In this document: positions 50,181-62,631 of the stretch, one piece after another
How positions within the stretch are numbered: the first letter of the stretch is position 1
Layout: each line of letters starts with the position of its first letter
Position numbers and translations under genes: made by a program
NCBI RefSeq assembly: GCF_910589235.1
Contig: NC_060959.1
Span: 6,002,763 to 6,066,762 of the forward strand
DNA length: 64,000 nucleotides
Direction: 5' to 3'
DNA from: Vespa crabro
Lineage: Eukaryota > Arthropoda > Insecta > Hymenoptera > Vespidae
The notes under the pieces: generated by a model
Databases searched by the model: none
Told to the model about the DNA's origin: nothing
What the model saw: only the letters and a program-made list of their open reading frames with translations

Positions 50181-50949
50181 AAAGCTCCGAAAAGCTACGA
50201 AACATTCTATATCCTATTAAACTATTGATCATTATTATTTAATTGAATTTTATTACGGTCAAAACTGTTACTTTCTTTCACGAATATTTACAGTTTTTTG
50301 TCTTGCGAAATGATTGAACCGTTTGAGAGTGAACTAGAGGCCTACGAGAAAGACTTTCAACGTGCAATTAGAATTTTATATTAAATCAAGATCTTTTCCC
50401 TTTTTCTTTTCTTTCTTCCTTCTTTCTTTCTTTCCTATTTTTTTCTTTTCTTTTACTTTTCCTTTTTTTTTTTTTTTTTGATTTTTTTTTGATAATCATA
50501 TACGGACAACGTCACTTTTGATTCAGAATCGGTACGTATTCATACACGTACATTCATTTTTTCTTATTATTATGTAGTTTGCTTCGTTAGATCTATAGAA
50601 AGACGAGTAAACGACGATCGTATTGAACGTTTTCATTCATTATAGAAAATAATGTAATATTTCAAAGAAAAATGCCTTGAATATCTTCCCTTTTTTTCTT
50701 TCTTCTTCTTTATATTTTTATACTTGTTTATTATTATTATTATTCTAAACGTTCGCTTAGGATATCATTTCTATGTTCGTACGTTGTAAATAAAACTTGT
50801 TAAAATACATAGATTTTGCGAACGGTCGATCAGAGAAGAAAAATCTAACGAAGTGAGACAAGACAGTTCATGCTCATTAAAACAGGAGACTTTAATTAGA
50901 AGTTAAAGTTTAAGCTTTGATTCTGATTTCTGGTTCCTTCAAAAGAGAG

Positions 50950-50989
<40 letters not shown>

Positions 50990-52064
50990 GGAGAGAGAGC
51001 AAAAATAGAAGCGAAAATTTTCGTCATTCGTTAAATGGCAAAACCTACGCTCTGTGCTTATAGTACTCCTACATATGTGTATATCTATGTACCATTTCCT
51101 TTCATCTACAATCCGGAAAGAAACTTACTAAAACATTTATCTTTCATTAAACGTAAGAAACATTAAGAAAAGAAGAAAAAGCGTAGGCATCGTTGAAATT
51201 TAAGTTTACAATTGCAATGAAGATTGGATTAATGGCACAAGGACTTTTTTTTATTACGAAAGACAAATAAAAAAAAAAATATTAAAAAAATCGAAAATCA
51301 AAAGAACGATACATATCGTTCAAATAGACTTTAATATTTTCTACAAAATTTTAAATATTACCTGATATTTACGGATCGTTATTACTAAAATTTTATATGC
51401 CGAAATCGATCGTAAATATTAATGAAAAATACAGAATATACTTGATAATTAACGAATCTATCAGAAATAATAACAAAACGATACTCTATTCCAATTTTAT
51501 AAATGTTTATAAAATTATTGATAATTCTTAAAATTGGAAGTATTGTATCAGATCTTATTAAAAGTGGAAGTGGTAGATAGTAAAAAAATTTTTTTAAATT
51601 GATGTTTAGGCTTTTCTTTAAGAAAAGTTTACAAGCAGAAGACAAGTTAGAAACGTACAAACATTTGCATATATTCAAATAGTTTTAATGCTAATTTAAT
51701 GCTAATTCGAGCAGCATCAATATCAATGTTTATTTATTTTCGTAATTGGTGAATTACCTTTACATGTACCTTAAGATTTTTTGTTAATGGAAACTAAATA
51801 ATAAATCAATACTGTCACGAACGACAGTTCGTATGAGTTAGTAATAATTTTCTAAATGAACTTCATTAAAATAAACGCGTACAGCATAGTGAACATCGTC
51901 GAAATAATATAATTATCGATTATTACATGTCTCATTCAATTAATGAAATAGATATAAATTAGATACAAATAGATACGAATCAAAAAGGTCATATACACGT
52001 TCGAAGTAATAAATATTGTGGACTTAATGATGTGACGATGACGATATATCGATATAAAAAACCA

Positions 52065-52122
<58 letters not shown>

Positions 52123-52964
52123 GTGCACATATAAAACATATGTACATTTCAAAAAATAGATATTTTTACGTATATACACGATTTCATATAAAGTTGTTCC
52201 CATAGAAACTGTTTAAAAAAGAACAATCGATAAATCCTCGATGAACTTTCGATGTTTGTTTTATTTCAAAATTTCTCAGCACGTACGTCGCAAATCAATT
52301 CTTCGAGTTTCCCCTTTTAATTCGAACAAGCTTTTGCTGTTACGAACTAATTGCTCTTCATTGATCCACGATATAAAATTCTTTATGTTGTATGAGTACT
52401 TTAACACGATAAGGACTATTTGTTAATTGGATAAAGGACCTTGCGAAAAACGTGTCCAATTTTTTTTTTCCTAAAGAATGTGACAATAAACAAAGTGATT
52501 ATTTTTATACTGTCTACCGTTTTCCTTGAATACTAATAAAAATGAAATACGTTAATATCTTGAAATATTGATTTACAACGAGAAAAAAGAGAGGGAAGGA
52601 GTGAGAGAGAGAGAGAAAGAGAGAGGGAGAATAAACATTCGAAAATGATATTGTTAATTTTTTATCGACGAAAGTAAGAATTCGCTCTTTGACAATATTG
52701 TTTTCTCTTTTAGTAATTTTTTCTTTTCTTTCTTTTTTTTTTATCTTACATTCGCTTAGTATGCCGTTTTCGCGAGCTTTTTAAACTTTCAGATTGATAA
52801 AAGAAAGATAGTAAATGTTATTAGAACAAATATACTATAAAGATTTTCTTTGAGAAAAAGGCTAAGTTAAATTAATTTAAGAAATATAATTTCAGTATAC
52901 ACATATTCATACATATATATAAATGTATACACATATATATGTATGTGTATGTGTGTGTATGTTT

Positions 52965-52995
<31 letters not shown>

Positions 52996-53589
52996 GTGAA
53001 TCGTTCCAAATATTTACTTCAAAAAGAAATATTTCCCCGAAGAAATTCCATTGCATTTTATTCCGGGACTTTTTGAACAGTGAGAATTCAAAAAATTTCA
53101 GTACTCTCCTTTTTTTAAAAAATTGCGTAGAAATGATGGTTAATACGAATAAATTTCTGCTACTGATAGTTCACAAATCCAACTTAAATCCGTACTAAGG
53201 ATACCGCTCAGATATTCCGTTACAATTTATCGTCGAGAATATTATTTCGAACTCTGAACATTTCGTTCCATCCAAATATATTTTTACTTTCACGAGCTTA
53301 ATGTCAATGTGAGAATATATATCGTATGATAATCGTGATGGAAAATCCTTCTAAATATTATTCTTTTATAGATTTCCTTCCTTCAGATGTTTTTCTTCGA
53401 AATAAAAATAATCGATAGTTTTACGCAAATCTAAAAGCACTTTTTTGTAATATCAGAAACAATGCGATTATTTTAGCGAGATACGCGATAATCGTCGAAA
53501 CTTTTTACGAAATAAAATGATTTCGTCATTGAACTGTCTTGCCTACGATAATAGTCATTTCGATGTAGTGATATTTTTTCATGGATTTA
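50181..53589. other. End of copy A and unpaired spacer before copy B
   Basis: Up to about 52,060 the sequence is paired with copy B (50,240 with 61,630 onward). From about 52,060 to 53,590 it is unpaired: (AT)n at 52,068-52,120, then AT-rich DNA with (GT)n/(TA)n at 52,920-52,993. No coding exon seen. Confidence 0.55.
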
Positions 53590-53803
53590 AAAGGAAAATG
53601 TAAAAGAAAAAGGAAGAGTGGGAGAGAAATGGAAAAGGAGAGACAGAAACTGAAAAAATAAAAAGATACAAGACGAGAAGGAGAAGAATAGAGAGTGCCA
53701 AATATTCTGCGAAGTCGAAAACGCATCGAATGCGAACGCATCATTACGGGGCTCGGAAAAGCACACCAATCAAAGTAATTGGCAACAGCCACAAGTTATA
53801 ATA

Positions 53804-54022
53804 ATGGCGGCTTTATATTCAATGTAAGTACTCTCTTCTCCGATCTTCCACTGACAAACAGTCGCTTTTATCGAATTTATCGAATTTCAAGGAATTCTCT
53901 ATTTACATTATCATATCGATCACCTACGACACGACACAACTCAGCAAGTAATTGTTTTACAGGTTCAACGATAATTAAATTGTTACGTCAACGTAAATGA
54001 CAATAACAATTTCACGAATAAA
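53804..54022 (+). other. Candidate spliced mini-transcript, copy B
   Basis: The same arrangement as in copy A: ATG 53,804, GTAAGT donor after 53,823, acceptor with exon 2 from 53,963, stop TAA at 53,976-53,978, AATAAA at 54,017-54,022. The joined ORF is MAALYSMFNDN. Length, frame and splice sites are conserved although five residues differ. Confidence 0.25.
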
Positions 54023-54421
54023 GGTTGTCCTTTATATAATTATCATTTGTATACGTATATATCGTACGTTTAATATCAATATCATTGCAAATGAAAGCAA
54101 TGGAAAATTATTAACTAGAAAATTGAAATTTCTTCAACAGATGAATAAAAACTGTTCGAACTGACTGTAAGGTAGATCTGTAAAATTATGTAAATTCACG
54201 GGAAAGTTCTAGTTCATCTCTCTTCCAAGAAAATCGTGATATTCTTTTTGTACTAACAGATAGAAAACGAGCGAATAAAATACTTGCGCAAATTGTTCCT
54301 CTTTCAACATTTTCGAAATATTTAGTAACTATAAATAAGGATAGGATTTTTTATTAGTTCGAATGAAATAAAAGGAAGTCGTGCATGAAACTTAATGTTT
54401 TTTAATATTTTATCGATAATG

Positions 54422-55399
54422 TCACGGCGAATACACTGTTAAAATGATTTGAAGTATAAGAGCAAAAACGAAGTTGATTTCTTTCATCGTAAGATCGTTG
54501 GCAGTTCCGGTTCCGGTATTGCACAAAGATTTATCACAACAGGTAATGCAAGCGTAAGCTTTCGTTACTTCACCGATTTCGTAGCAACCCGGATTACATG
54601 TACTCGTGCACATTCTTTCCACCGAGAATATTTCAGGATAGTAAGGATATTGTATCACCTATAAAAAAGAAAAACACACACACACACAAAACGAAAAAAT
54701 AAAAAGAAAAAAAATAAGGGACTCGATTAAAGAAATCATATTTATTTAAAATTATATATGTATATTTTTTTTTCTTCTATATTAATTCAAAGGAAAAATC
54801 ATTTTTGATTTGTATCATATTTTTATTAATTCAATTATATTTTAATTGTTTTTTTTTATTATGTATATAATGTCAATATCATAACATTTCATTATTTATA
54901 TATTGTTATTTTATTTTATAATATTAAAATTACCTTACCATACAAATTTTTTCATCTTCCGAACACTTTTTAATTATGGAACTGGCATTACTGGAAACAT
55001 TGAAACAGGACTCTCCCTCAATGGAATTATTGCACTGATAACACCAAAAATCGTTTGATCGTTCAAAAGCAGCATGAGTTTGATGTTCCAAACCCGTAGA
55101 TGGACCTATTAATCGAAGAGAACTTACTACATATATACATCGTACATTTGATGAAAATCACGTTAATGTTAATAATGTTAACATAAAATCTAATTTATGA
55201 AATCAACGTTTGAAGGGAAGATTATTGTAAGAATATAATAGAGACCAATTTTTAAATATGATTTGTCTCTCTGCAAACATTACGTATTTTCCATATAATC
55301 AATTAATTGTGTTATCGATGACAACATGATTTTTAAAGAAAATGAAATTTAAAGAAAACGGGAGAATATTGAAATAAAATAATACACACACACACACAC

Positions 55400-55489
<90 letters not shown>

Positions 55490-56024
55490 TTGGATTGAAC
55501 TACAATTTTTAGCGCGCGAAAGTAAATAGGCATAGGCACAGAGCCGCCACACGAAAAATGTTAAAGGCACGTACGCATGCATATTCGTTATGTCTGTTTT
55601 AAATGTATACAAGCGATAATTATTGTTAAAAAATCTGTTTGATGTCATCTAGAAGAATATATAATAAAGAATAAAAGATTCCATTTAGAAAATGTAAATG
55701 CGACCTTATCACAAATCACTCTGAGATCATCGAAAACTCAAACAATTATCATTACGATGATACCTTAATCCTTTGACGTCAATACAATATTCGTTTAAAT
55801 CGTTTCTTTTTTTTTCTTTTTTGGTTGTATTTATTAATACTTAAAGAAATAATCGCATAAATCAAGCGTATAAATGAAGCATAAAGTATATATACAAATA
55901 CGAACATATATATGAACAAGGAAAGATAAGAAGATGGTAGACAGGAAGAAATGCATAATCCATCACTTACCATCGGAGAGGACGATCAAAGGCACGCAAC
56001 GCTGACACGAATATCTTCAATCAT
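54422..56024 (-). pseudogene. Ly6/uPAR-family gene, copy B, with disrupted signal-peptide exon
   Basis: This is the tandem duplicate of Ly6-A: exon 1 55971-56024, exon 2 54939-55105, exon 3 54422-54658. Exons 2 and 3 are fully open and keep all 12 cysteines (WCYQC, ESC, KC, IC, MC, TCNPGC, YACITCC, SLCN) and the hydrophobic GPI tail (INFVFALILQIILTV). Exon 1 is 13 nt shorter than in copy A: a 12-nt loss, probably between two GATC repeats, plus one further base. The frame from the conserved ATG (56,024) therefore meets TGA after 12 codons. The splice sites and the AATAAA (- strand, 54,350-54,355) are kept. Either this is an early pseudogene, or it uses another first exon, or one base is missing from the assembly. 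The replacement-rich yet open domain argues that it was recently functional. Confidence 0.6.
55384..55485. repeat. (CA)n/(TA)n compound microsatellite in Ly6-B intron 1
   Basis: Compound repeat (CA)n, (TA)n with one interruption; the copy-A site (about 43,930-43,970) has a shorter (CA)-rich version. It shows microsatellite growth after the duplication. Confidence 0.8.
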
Positions 56025-56339
56025 TTTCGAAGAAATCGAAACACCTAATATGTATACCTGTATATGTATATACGTATATGTGTATTATATTAATTTGAAT
56101 TAAGAATCGATGCTAAGGATCGTCGCCTTTACCGAAACAGGAAAAAAAAAGAATTCAAAAAGACTGATGATCCGACATTTTCTTTCGTAATTTTCTATAC
56201 ACATATTGGAGAAGAAAGACACAAAGGATAATATTAAACTCTAATAAACGAAGAATGACAGATAATGGAGAAGAATGAGGAAGAAATATAGGGTACTTTT
56301 GATTCGAGAAAAATAGATTCTATTTCGCGGAATTTCGTC

Positions 56340-56550
56340 ATGGCGAAGACGCTCTCGCGACGCTCGCGACGCTCCGTGACCACACGGAATCTTCGTGAGT
56401 CGGTGGCACGACCTCAGAGTTTGCGCACTGCACGTGTCGCTCCGAAAACCTCGAAACATTGAAAATCGATAATCCTGCGAAAAGGTCCCTGTCCCTTTCG
56501 TCGTAGTTGTCGTTGTCGTCGTCATCGTCGTATGTTGACGTCAGAACCAT
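56340..56550 (-). promoter_or_regulatory. GC-rich upstream block of Ly6-B with CRE-like site
   Basis: The copy-B equivalent, differing from copy A at only four positions, all at or before 56,458. TGACGTCA lies at 56,536-56,543. Because the promoter block is intact, Ly6-B may still be transcribed even though its signal-peptide exon is broken. Confidence 0.45.
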
Positions 56551-57523
56551 CGTACGAGCAGAATGAAATTAATTATGAATCTTAAACGTTTTTTCATTTT
56601 CTTTTTCTCTTTTATTTATTTATTTTTTATTTGTTTATTTATTTCTTTAGCTTTTTTTCCATCTATAATTCAAGATTATTCTAATTGATTTGTAAAGAAA
56701 AAATGAAGGGTAATACATAGGATACTTATTTTTCTGATGAAAGAAAGAAAGATAGAAAAAAAAAAAGAAACAAAAGCTATTTATCTCGTAATAATAATAA
56801 TTATTTCCAAATGATTGACCCTTTAATTAATTCGAATAAAAGATTCGAGATAACTCGAAGTAACGTATATCTGTTCGATCGAAATAAATCGATTTTTCAT
56901 TGAGGAATATAATATCCAATGTGGGAAAAATGAAATGAACCCGTAAAATAAATTTACCGACGTTCTATCGAAAACAACGATAAAGAATTGCTTGTTGTCT
57001 GTCCTAAACGGATCTGTTTGCTCGAGCGTTTCGTTGTTACTTGTGTATGTTTTCCTGTTCCCAAAATTTAGAACGTAACTGCTCTAGATGCAACAATTAT
57101 CAATCTCTTAACATTCAGCCACTCGATAAATTGTCGACAATTTCGCTCATGAAATCAAAATTTTTATGTAAATATTATAACAATTATATTATTATTATTA
57201 TTATTATTATTATTCTTTTTTGACAGCTATTAATTTTATACATTGATATAGGATGTATTTCTATTTTATTATTCATATTATTGCATATAATTGGACTCAT
57301 TAACTACAGTATCATGAATCATTAATGATGAATAACCATTGCGGTTGGTAATCCAAAATATCGCGACTAATATCTGAAATAATAACTTTTCAAATTCCTT
57401 TGACGTAAAGTATATTTAAAATAAATTACGAATAAAAAAAAAATATAAAATGTTGAAGTTTCTCTATATTCCTAGAAACGTTCATTCTTTCTTCTGTAAA
57501 GCAAAAGCATCAAAAAGAAAAAA
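56459..57523. repeat. Identical tract shared with 44999-46063 (copy B side)
   Basis: The partner of the copy-A tract. It contains a CRE-like TGACGTCA at 56,536-56,543, an (ATT)n array near 57,185-57,215 and otherwise AT-rich non-coding DNA. Confidence 0.9.
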
Positions 57524-58308
57524 AGAAAAATCATCGTTTTTAGTATCCATCTTTACGTTTCAGAATGTTCTAGTTTGGCTAAGTATTTTGGCAAATTGAT
57601 ATCTTTGTCCGGCTTTCGTGTAATCGATTCTTTGGTTAATTAATGTTTGAATGATCGGCTATACCATTATATTAGTTATTAGATATCGCATGATTTCATC
57701 AATTCAAATATCAATATATCGATGACATTTTATTTCATTTAAGTATCATTTTAATTTTATTTGATAATATTCCATATAATTTCATTAAAATTGAAATTAA
57801 AATTAGAACAGATTGATTCTTAATACTTCTTTCTTTTAGACGATTTTGTTATTTCATACAAAGATGATAAATAAAAATCGTTCATTTTCTAAAGTAAATA
57901 ATTTGCAAAATTTGATTATTTAAAACATTTTTAAATGCAAATGATTTGTACCCATATATATTTATAACATATTTTATTAATTTATTAAAGAGGTAAACGA
58001 ACAATCATTTGTTATTTTGACGTAGTTTCTTTTTAATTAGATCTCTGAGTCATTGAATCCTCAATGTGCCAGGTCTATCAAAGAACTATCGGTCGCACAA
58101 AAGAATCAGTTGTAACTTTTCATCGATCATTCCGCTTTTGTGAGACGTTACCTGCACATTTTGCAGAGGTGAATAACCGCAAGAAAATCGATTTCAAGTT
58201 GTTCAAGCAGTCGGCGGTACAACTGCTTTCTCTCTCACGAAGCTCTCATACTTCTTTGAAATTACCGGAATAATTCAAAGTATAATTTTATCTTTTTTTT
58301 CTCTTTCT

Positions 58309-58354
<46 letters not shown>

Positions 58355-58792
58355 TCTCTATTTCTCTCTCTCTCTTTCTCTCTTTCCTCTCTCTTTCTCT
58401 GTTCAGCTAATATATATTTTATATTAGTAAATAATTTATCGGCTGTCAATAAGATCGAACGATAAATCATATTATCTTTAATAATAATATTTAAACACTT
58501 CGAACGTTCTACAAATGCAAAACAAATTCTTCGTGGTCCAATCCAATGAAATGTTATTTGAAGTGGTACAGGTTTGCGATTACTTGCTTAAACTTTATAA
58601 AAAATTTACGACGTACCAGACTTCAATAGTCACTTCTCACGTTTCCATCTTGAAATGTTTCAACTTGAAAATCAACTCTAATGGTTGTAAAACGTTCTAA
58701 TGTATTCGTACAAGAAAATCGATTCTAGGAGATATTCGTACATCGATTTTCAGGTAAATTCGATTATTTAAAACACATTTAAATGATTTATA

Positions 58793-58835
<43 letters not shown>

Positions 58836-59084
58836 CTATATTTTATATATATATGACTATAATATATGACTATATTATATATATATAACGTATTTTATTA
58901 ATTTATTGAAGAAATAAACAAGGAATTATTTGTTATATATAAAGTTTTCTATTGAAAGAATGAAATAAAAATAGAGAAGGAATAAATCAATAGCGATCTA
59001 CAGGATCAAACAAAAGTTGAAAACATGGTACTTCTAAGACATGCTATCTTCGGTTGTTACAGTTGGTAATTTCGAGTTTGACAA

Positions 59085-59162
<78 letters not shown>

Positions 59163-62100
59163 CATAATTTACTCTCTTACAACTTTCGTGTAATTAATCC
59201 GTTCCTCATTAAATCCTCTTCATGCGATTATGTTTGTGTAATGATATCACGATCATGAAAGCCGGTTACTACGAAGAAAAAGAAAATAACGAAGAGGAAG
59301 GAAGAAGGAAGGAAAAAATAAAAGTAAAAAAAAAAAAAATAATAAAAATAAAAGGACGCATGCATGCACATAAATTGCATACCTACATATGCACTTCTGC
59401 ATACTTTCTTCACATCGTTCAACATTTAATGTTCGAATATCAGATTTATTGTATATCATAACAGAAGCATTAAATGACGAATCGAACGTCCATGTTCGAC
59501 AAAATGTAGTGGATCGTTTTAAGGTCAACGCAAGGAATTAAGGAGTATGACGGAAGATATTCTCCGATAAAAAAAAAAGACGCGGAATAATGCGAGGAGA
59601 AAAGTGGCGGAGGATGGGGAGAAAGGAAAAAAAAAAAATTAGAGATAATTTATTTAACTCGACCGCAATAGTAATTTTCTTCTTGTAAGAAAATATTTCC
59701 ATGCGGAGGCGTTTGAAAATACGATAAAGTGGATTTGCTTGTGAAAAACGATTCGAAATTACACTTACGGGTACGTAGATACAAATATCTACGTGTATCT
59801 TCATACGTATAGATGTAATACATTTTAACATATACACAAACACTTACGAAGGAAGTAGAGAATAACAAGTTCTTTTCTAGAACGGCCATTAAGTTCCGTA
59901 GGCGATTCTTCGTCGAACAATGTGTATTCATTTCATTGACAATCACGTTGAAGCAACACGTGAGCGACGAGCTCTGATAAATTAAATGCGAGCGACGCAC
60001 CAGGATAAAAACCACGAAAAGGATAATCGTGAATCAATAGTTAACGAGATTTGAAGGCAATGCCAGAGATACATTTACGATTAAAAAGGATTCGGATTTT
60101 ATGTGCCTTCTATTATAAAAAAGTAAAAAAAAAAACTATGAAAAAGTAATCTCCTTTGCCAATGGATGCAACGATTTAACGATTTTATAACTAAGTTTTT
60201 CTATGAAGACGTATTATTATCGTACGTTAAATATTACGTATGAAATATTTAGTAAAATGCATATTTATGAAAATGTTAATTTATGCATTTAATTAGAGAA
60301 AATATAAGAGAGAAAACGTTTTACGTAGAAATATTGAAATGTTGATTTTTGTTTAAAATTGCAGAAATTAAATGGGATATATATGTAGCTCTACTTTCCA
60401 CTAATCTTCCTACTTCACTCGGCCAGCAGTCGAAAATTTAATCAAAATATCTATATACCCTTCGTTCATTAGCGAATCCCAAGCTCAGTCGCATTTTTCT
60501 ACGTAATATTAAAACGAAAAACCAATACATCATATGTGGATGAATAATATATCCCTTTTGATTAACATTTAAAACGCTTTTCCTATCGTCCTATATCAGT
60601 ATTAATTCAACAACTTTTTAAACAAATTTACATTCTTATTACGACGTTATGCGAGCTCAGATTTAAATCCAATTTTACAAAACTGAATAGCGAAGCTCTC
60701 GGAAGCTCCTTCGTGATAAAGTATGTAAGGAAATATATAAATGTATGAAAGATTTAAAGGTATCACACGTAAGAAAAAATGAAGGAGGATTATAAAAAAA
60801 AACCAGAATGAAAAGAAAAGAGAAAAAAAAATACGCAAACGAAGTATTAAAAATTACGAAACGACAAAAAGTACGTTTGGGTAAACGACACGAAAATAAA
60901 AAAAAAGAAAAATAAAAAAGAAAAAAGGAGTAGAAAAAAAAGAAAACAAAGACTACAGATTTATTTTTGATAACATTTCGAAGCTTAATTTTCTGTCAAA
61001 AATAATAGCTGCGTCTTTGAAAGAGAATGATTTTCGTTAGTCGAACCTCGTCGGAATAGGATATTGAAATAGGAAAAGAGGCTAGAAGAGATTGACGGGT
61101 ATATAGAGAAATACAATGAGAAAGAAGAAAAGAGAGAGAGAGAGAGAGGGGGGGGAAGAAACATCAATATATAGAAAATTGAAAAATCATCAAAGAAAAA
61201 AAGGAAGAAGACTCCTTTTCATTTGTCGGTCTTGAAAAGTCAAGTTTGAAAGGATAGATTTACGTCATTGGATTAAAGTACAGCTGGTCGGTCGGTGTTT
61301 ACGGTGAAGCAACACGTGAGAGACGACGAGTTAGGTTCTAACAACAGTACAACCCCCGTTTAACGTCGAGAAAGTTGCATATCCACGGTTGCTATGAGTT
61401 AGCGCGCGCGGTTCTAAAGGAAAGCTCAGCAGCACGGCGGAAAGCTCCGAAGGGGATTGGTCGATCGGCTGCTGGTCGATCGTGGAAGGGGCTACCGGGT
61501 CGAGACCGAACATCGCAGTATTGCTCCGACCGTCGCGACGGTCAGAACTATTTTCAAAATCTCGGTGAAAAGTTCCGAAAAGCTTCGAAACATTCTATAT
61601 CCTATTAAACTATCGATCATTATTATTTAATAGAATTTTATTACGGTCAAAACTGTTACTTTCTTTCACGAATATTTACAGTTTTTTGTCTCGCGAAATG
61701 ATTGAATTGTTTGAGAGTGAACTAGCGGCCTACGAGAAAGACTTTGAACGTGCAATTAAATTTTTATATTAATATCATTTTTCATTTTATTTCTTTTCTT
61801 TTCTGTCTATCTTTTTTCTTTTCTATTTCTTTCTTTTTCTTTGGTTTTTTAATGATTACATATATATATATACGCATATTCATATATATGTGTATATATA
61901 TATAGATATCTATATCTGTATATTTTATTTAATGGATAAAGAATATGCTATGAGATAGTGAAGAGAAACTTCGTTAAAGGTATATTACTTTAAAGAGTAA
62001 CATAAAGGGAAATTGATTACGCGCCTTTAAGAGAATTTCCGTAATCTCCGATTAAATCGTTCCGACTGATTTAGATCGATCTTTCGATAAAATTGAAGAA

Positions 62101-62573
62101 AACAAATAGATGATTGAAAAGGACGGCCATCGTCACTTTTGATTCAAAATCGGTACGTATTCATACACGTACATTCATTTTCTCTTATTATTACTTAATA
62201 TATTTTGCTTTGTTATATCAGTAGAGACGAGAGAATAACGATCGATGTTATTCGTTCATTTGACGTTTCAATGTTCATTATAGAAAATTGTAATACTTCA
62301 AAGCAAAATCCCTTGAATATCTCCCCTTTATTTCTTTCTTCTTATTTATATTTCTATATATATTTATTATTATTATTCTAAACGTTCGTTTAAAATACCA
62401 TTTCTATGTTCGTACGTTATAAAAAAAAAACTTGTTAAGATACATAAATTTTCCAAACGATCGATCAGAGAAGAATAATCTAACTAAATGAGACGACATT
62501 TCGTGCTCATTAAAACAGGAGAGTTTGATTAGAAGTTAAAGTTTAAGCTTTGACTTTGGCTTCTGGTTCCTTT

Positions 62574-62631
<58 letters not shown>

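Larger units (their letters stand above)
41985..52060. repeat. Tandem segmental duplication, copy A
   Basis: About 10.1 kb that aligns collinearly with 53,590-63,735. Anchors include the ATGGCGGCTTTAT block (42,205 / 53,804), the Ly6 exons, the GC-rich blocks at 44,880 / 56,340 and 50,053 / 61,440, and the tail AAATGAACTTCATTAAAATA (51,856) with its B counterpart near 63,510. Left and right ends are approximate because both lie in purine-rich or AT-rich repeats. Copy A alone carries a MITE at 48,245-48,502 and a long (AT)n at 48,970-49,040. Confidence 0.9.

Noticed and set aside
49910..50242. + strand ORF over the GC-rich block, partly matching 61,375-61,608
   Set aside because: The matching part is just the identical 82-bp core and neighbours; start regions and ends differ in frame. 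Treated as regulatory DNA.
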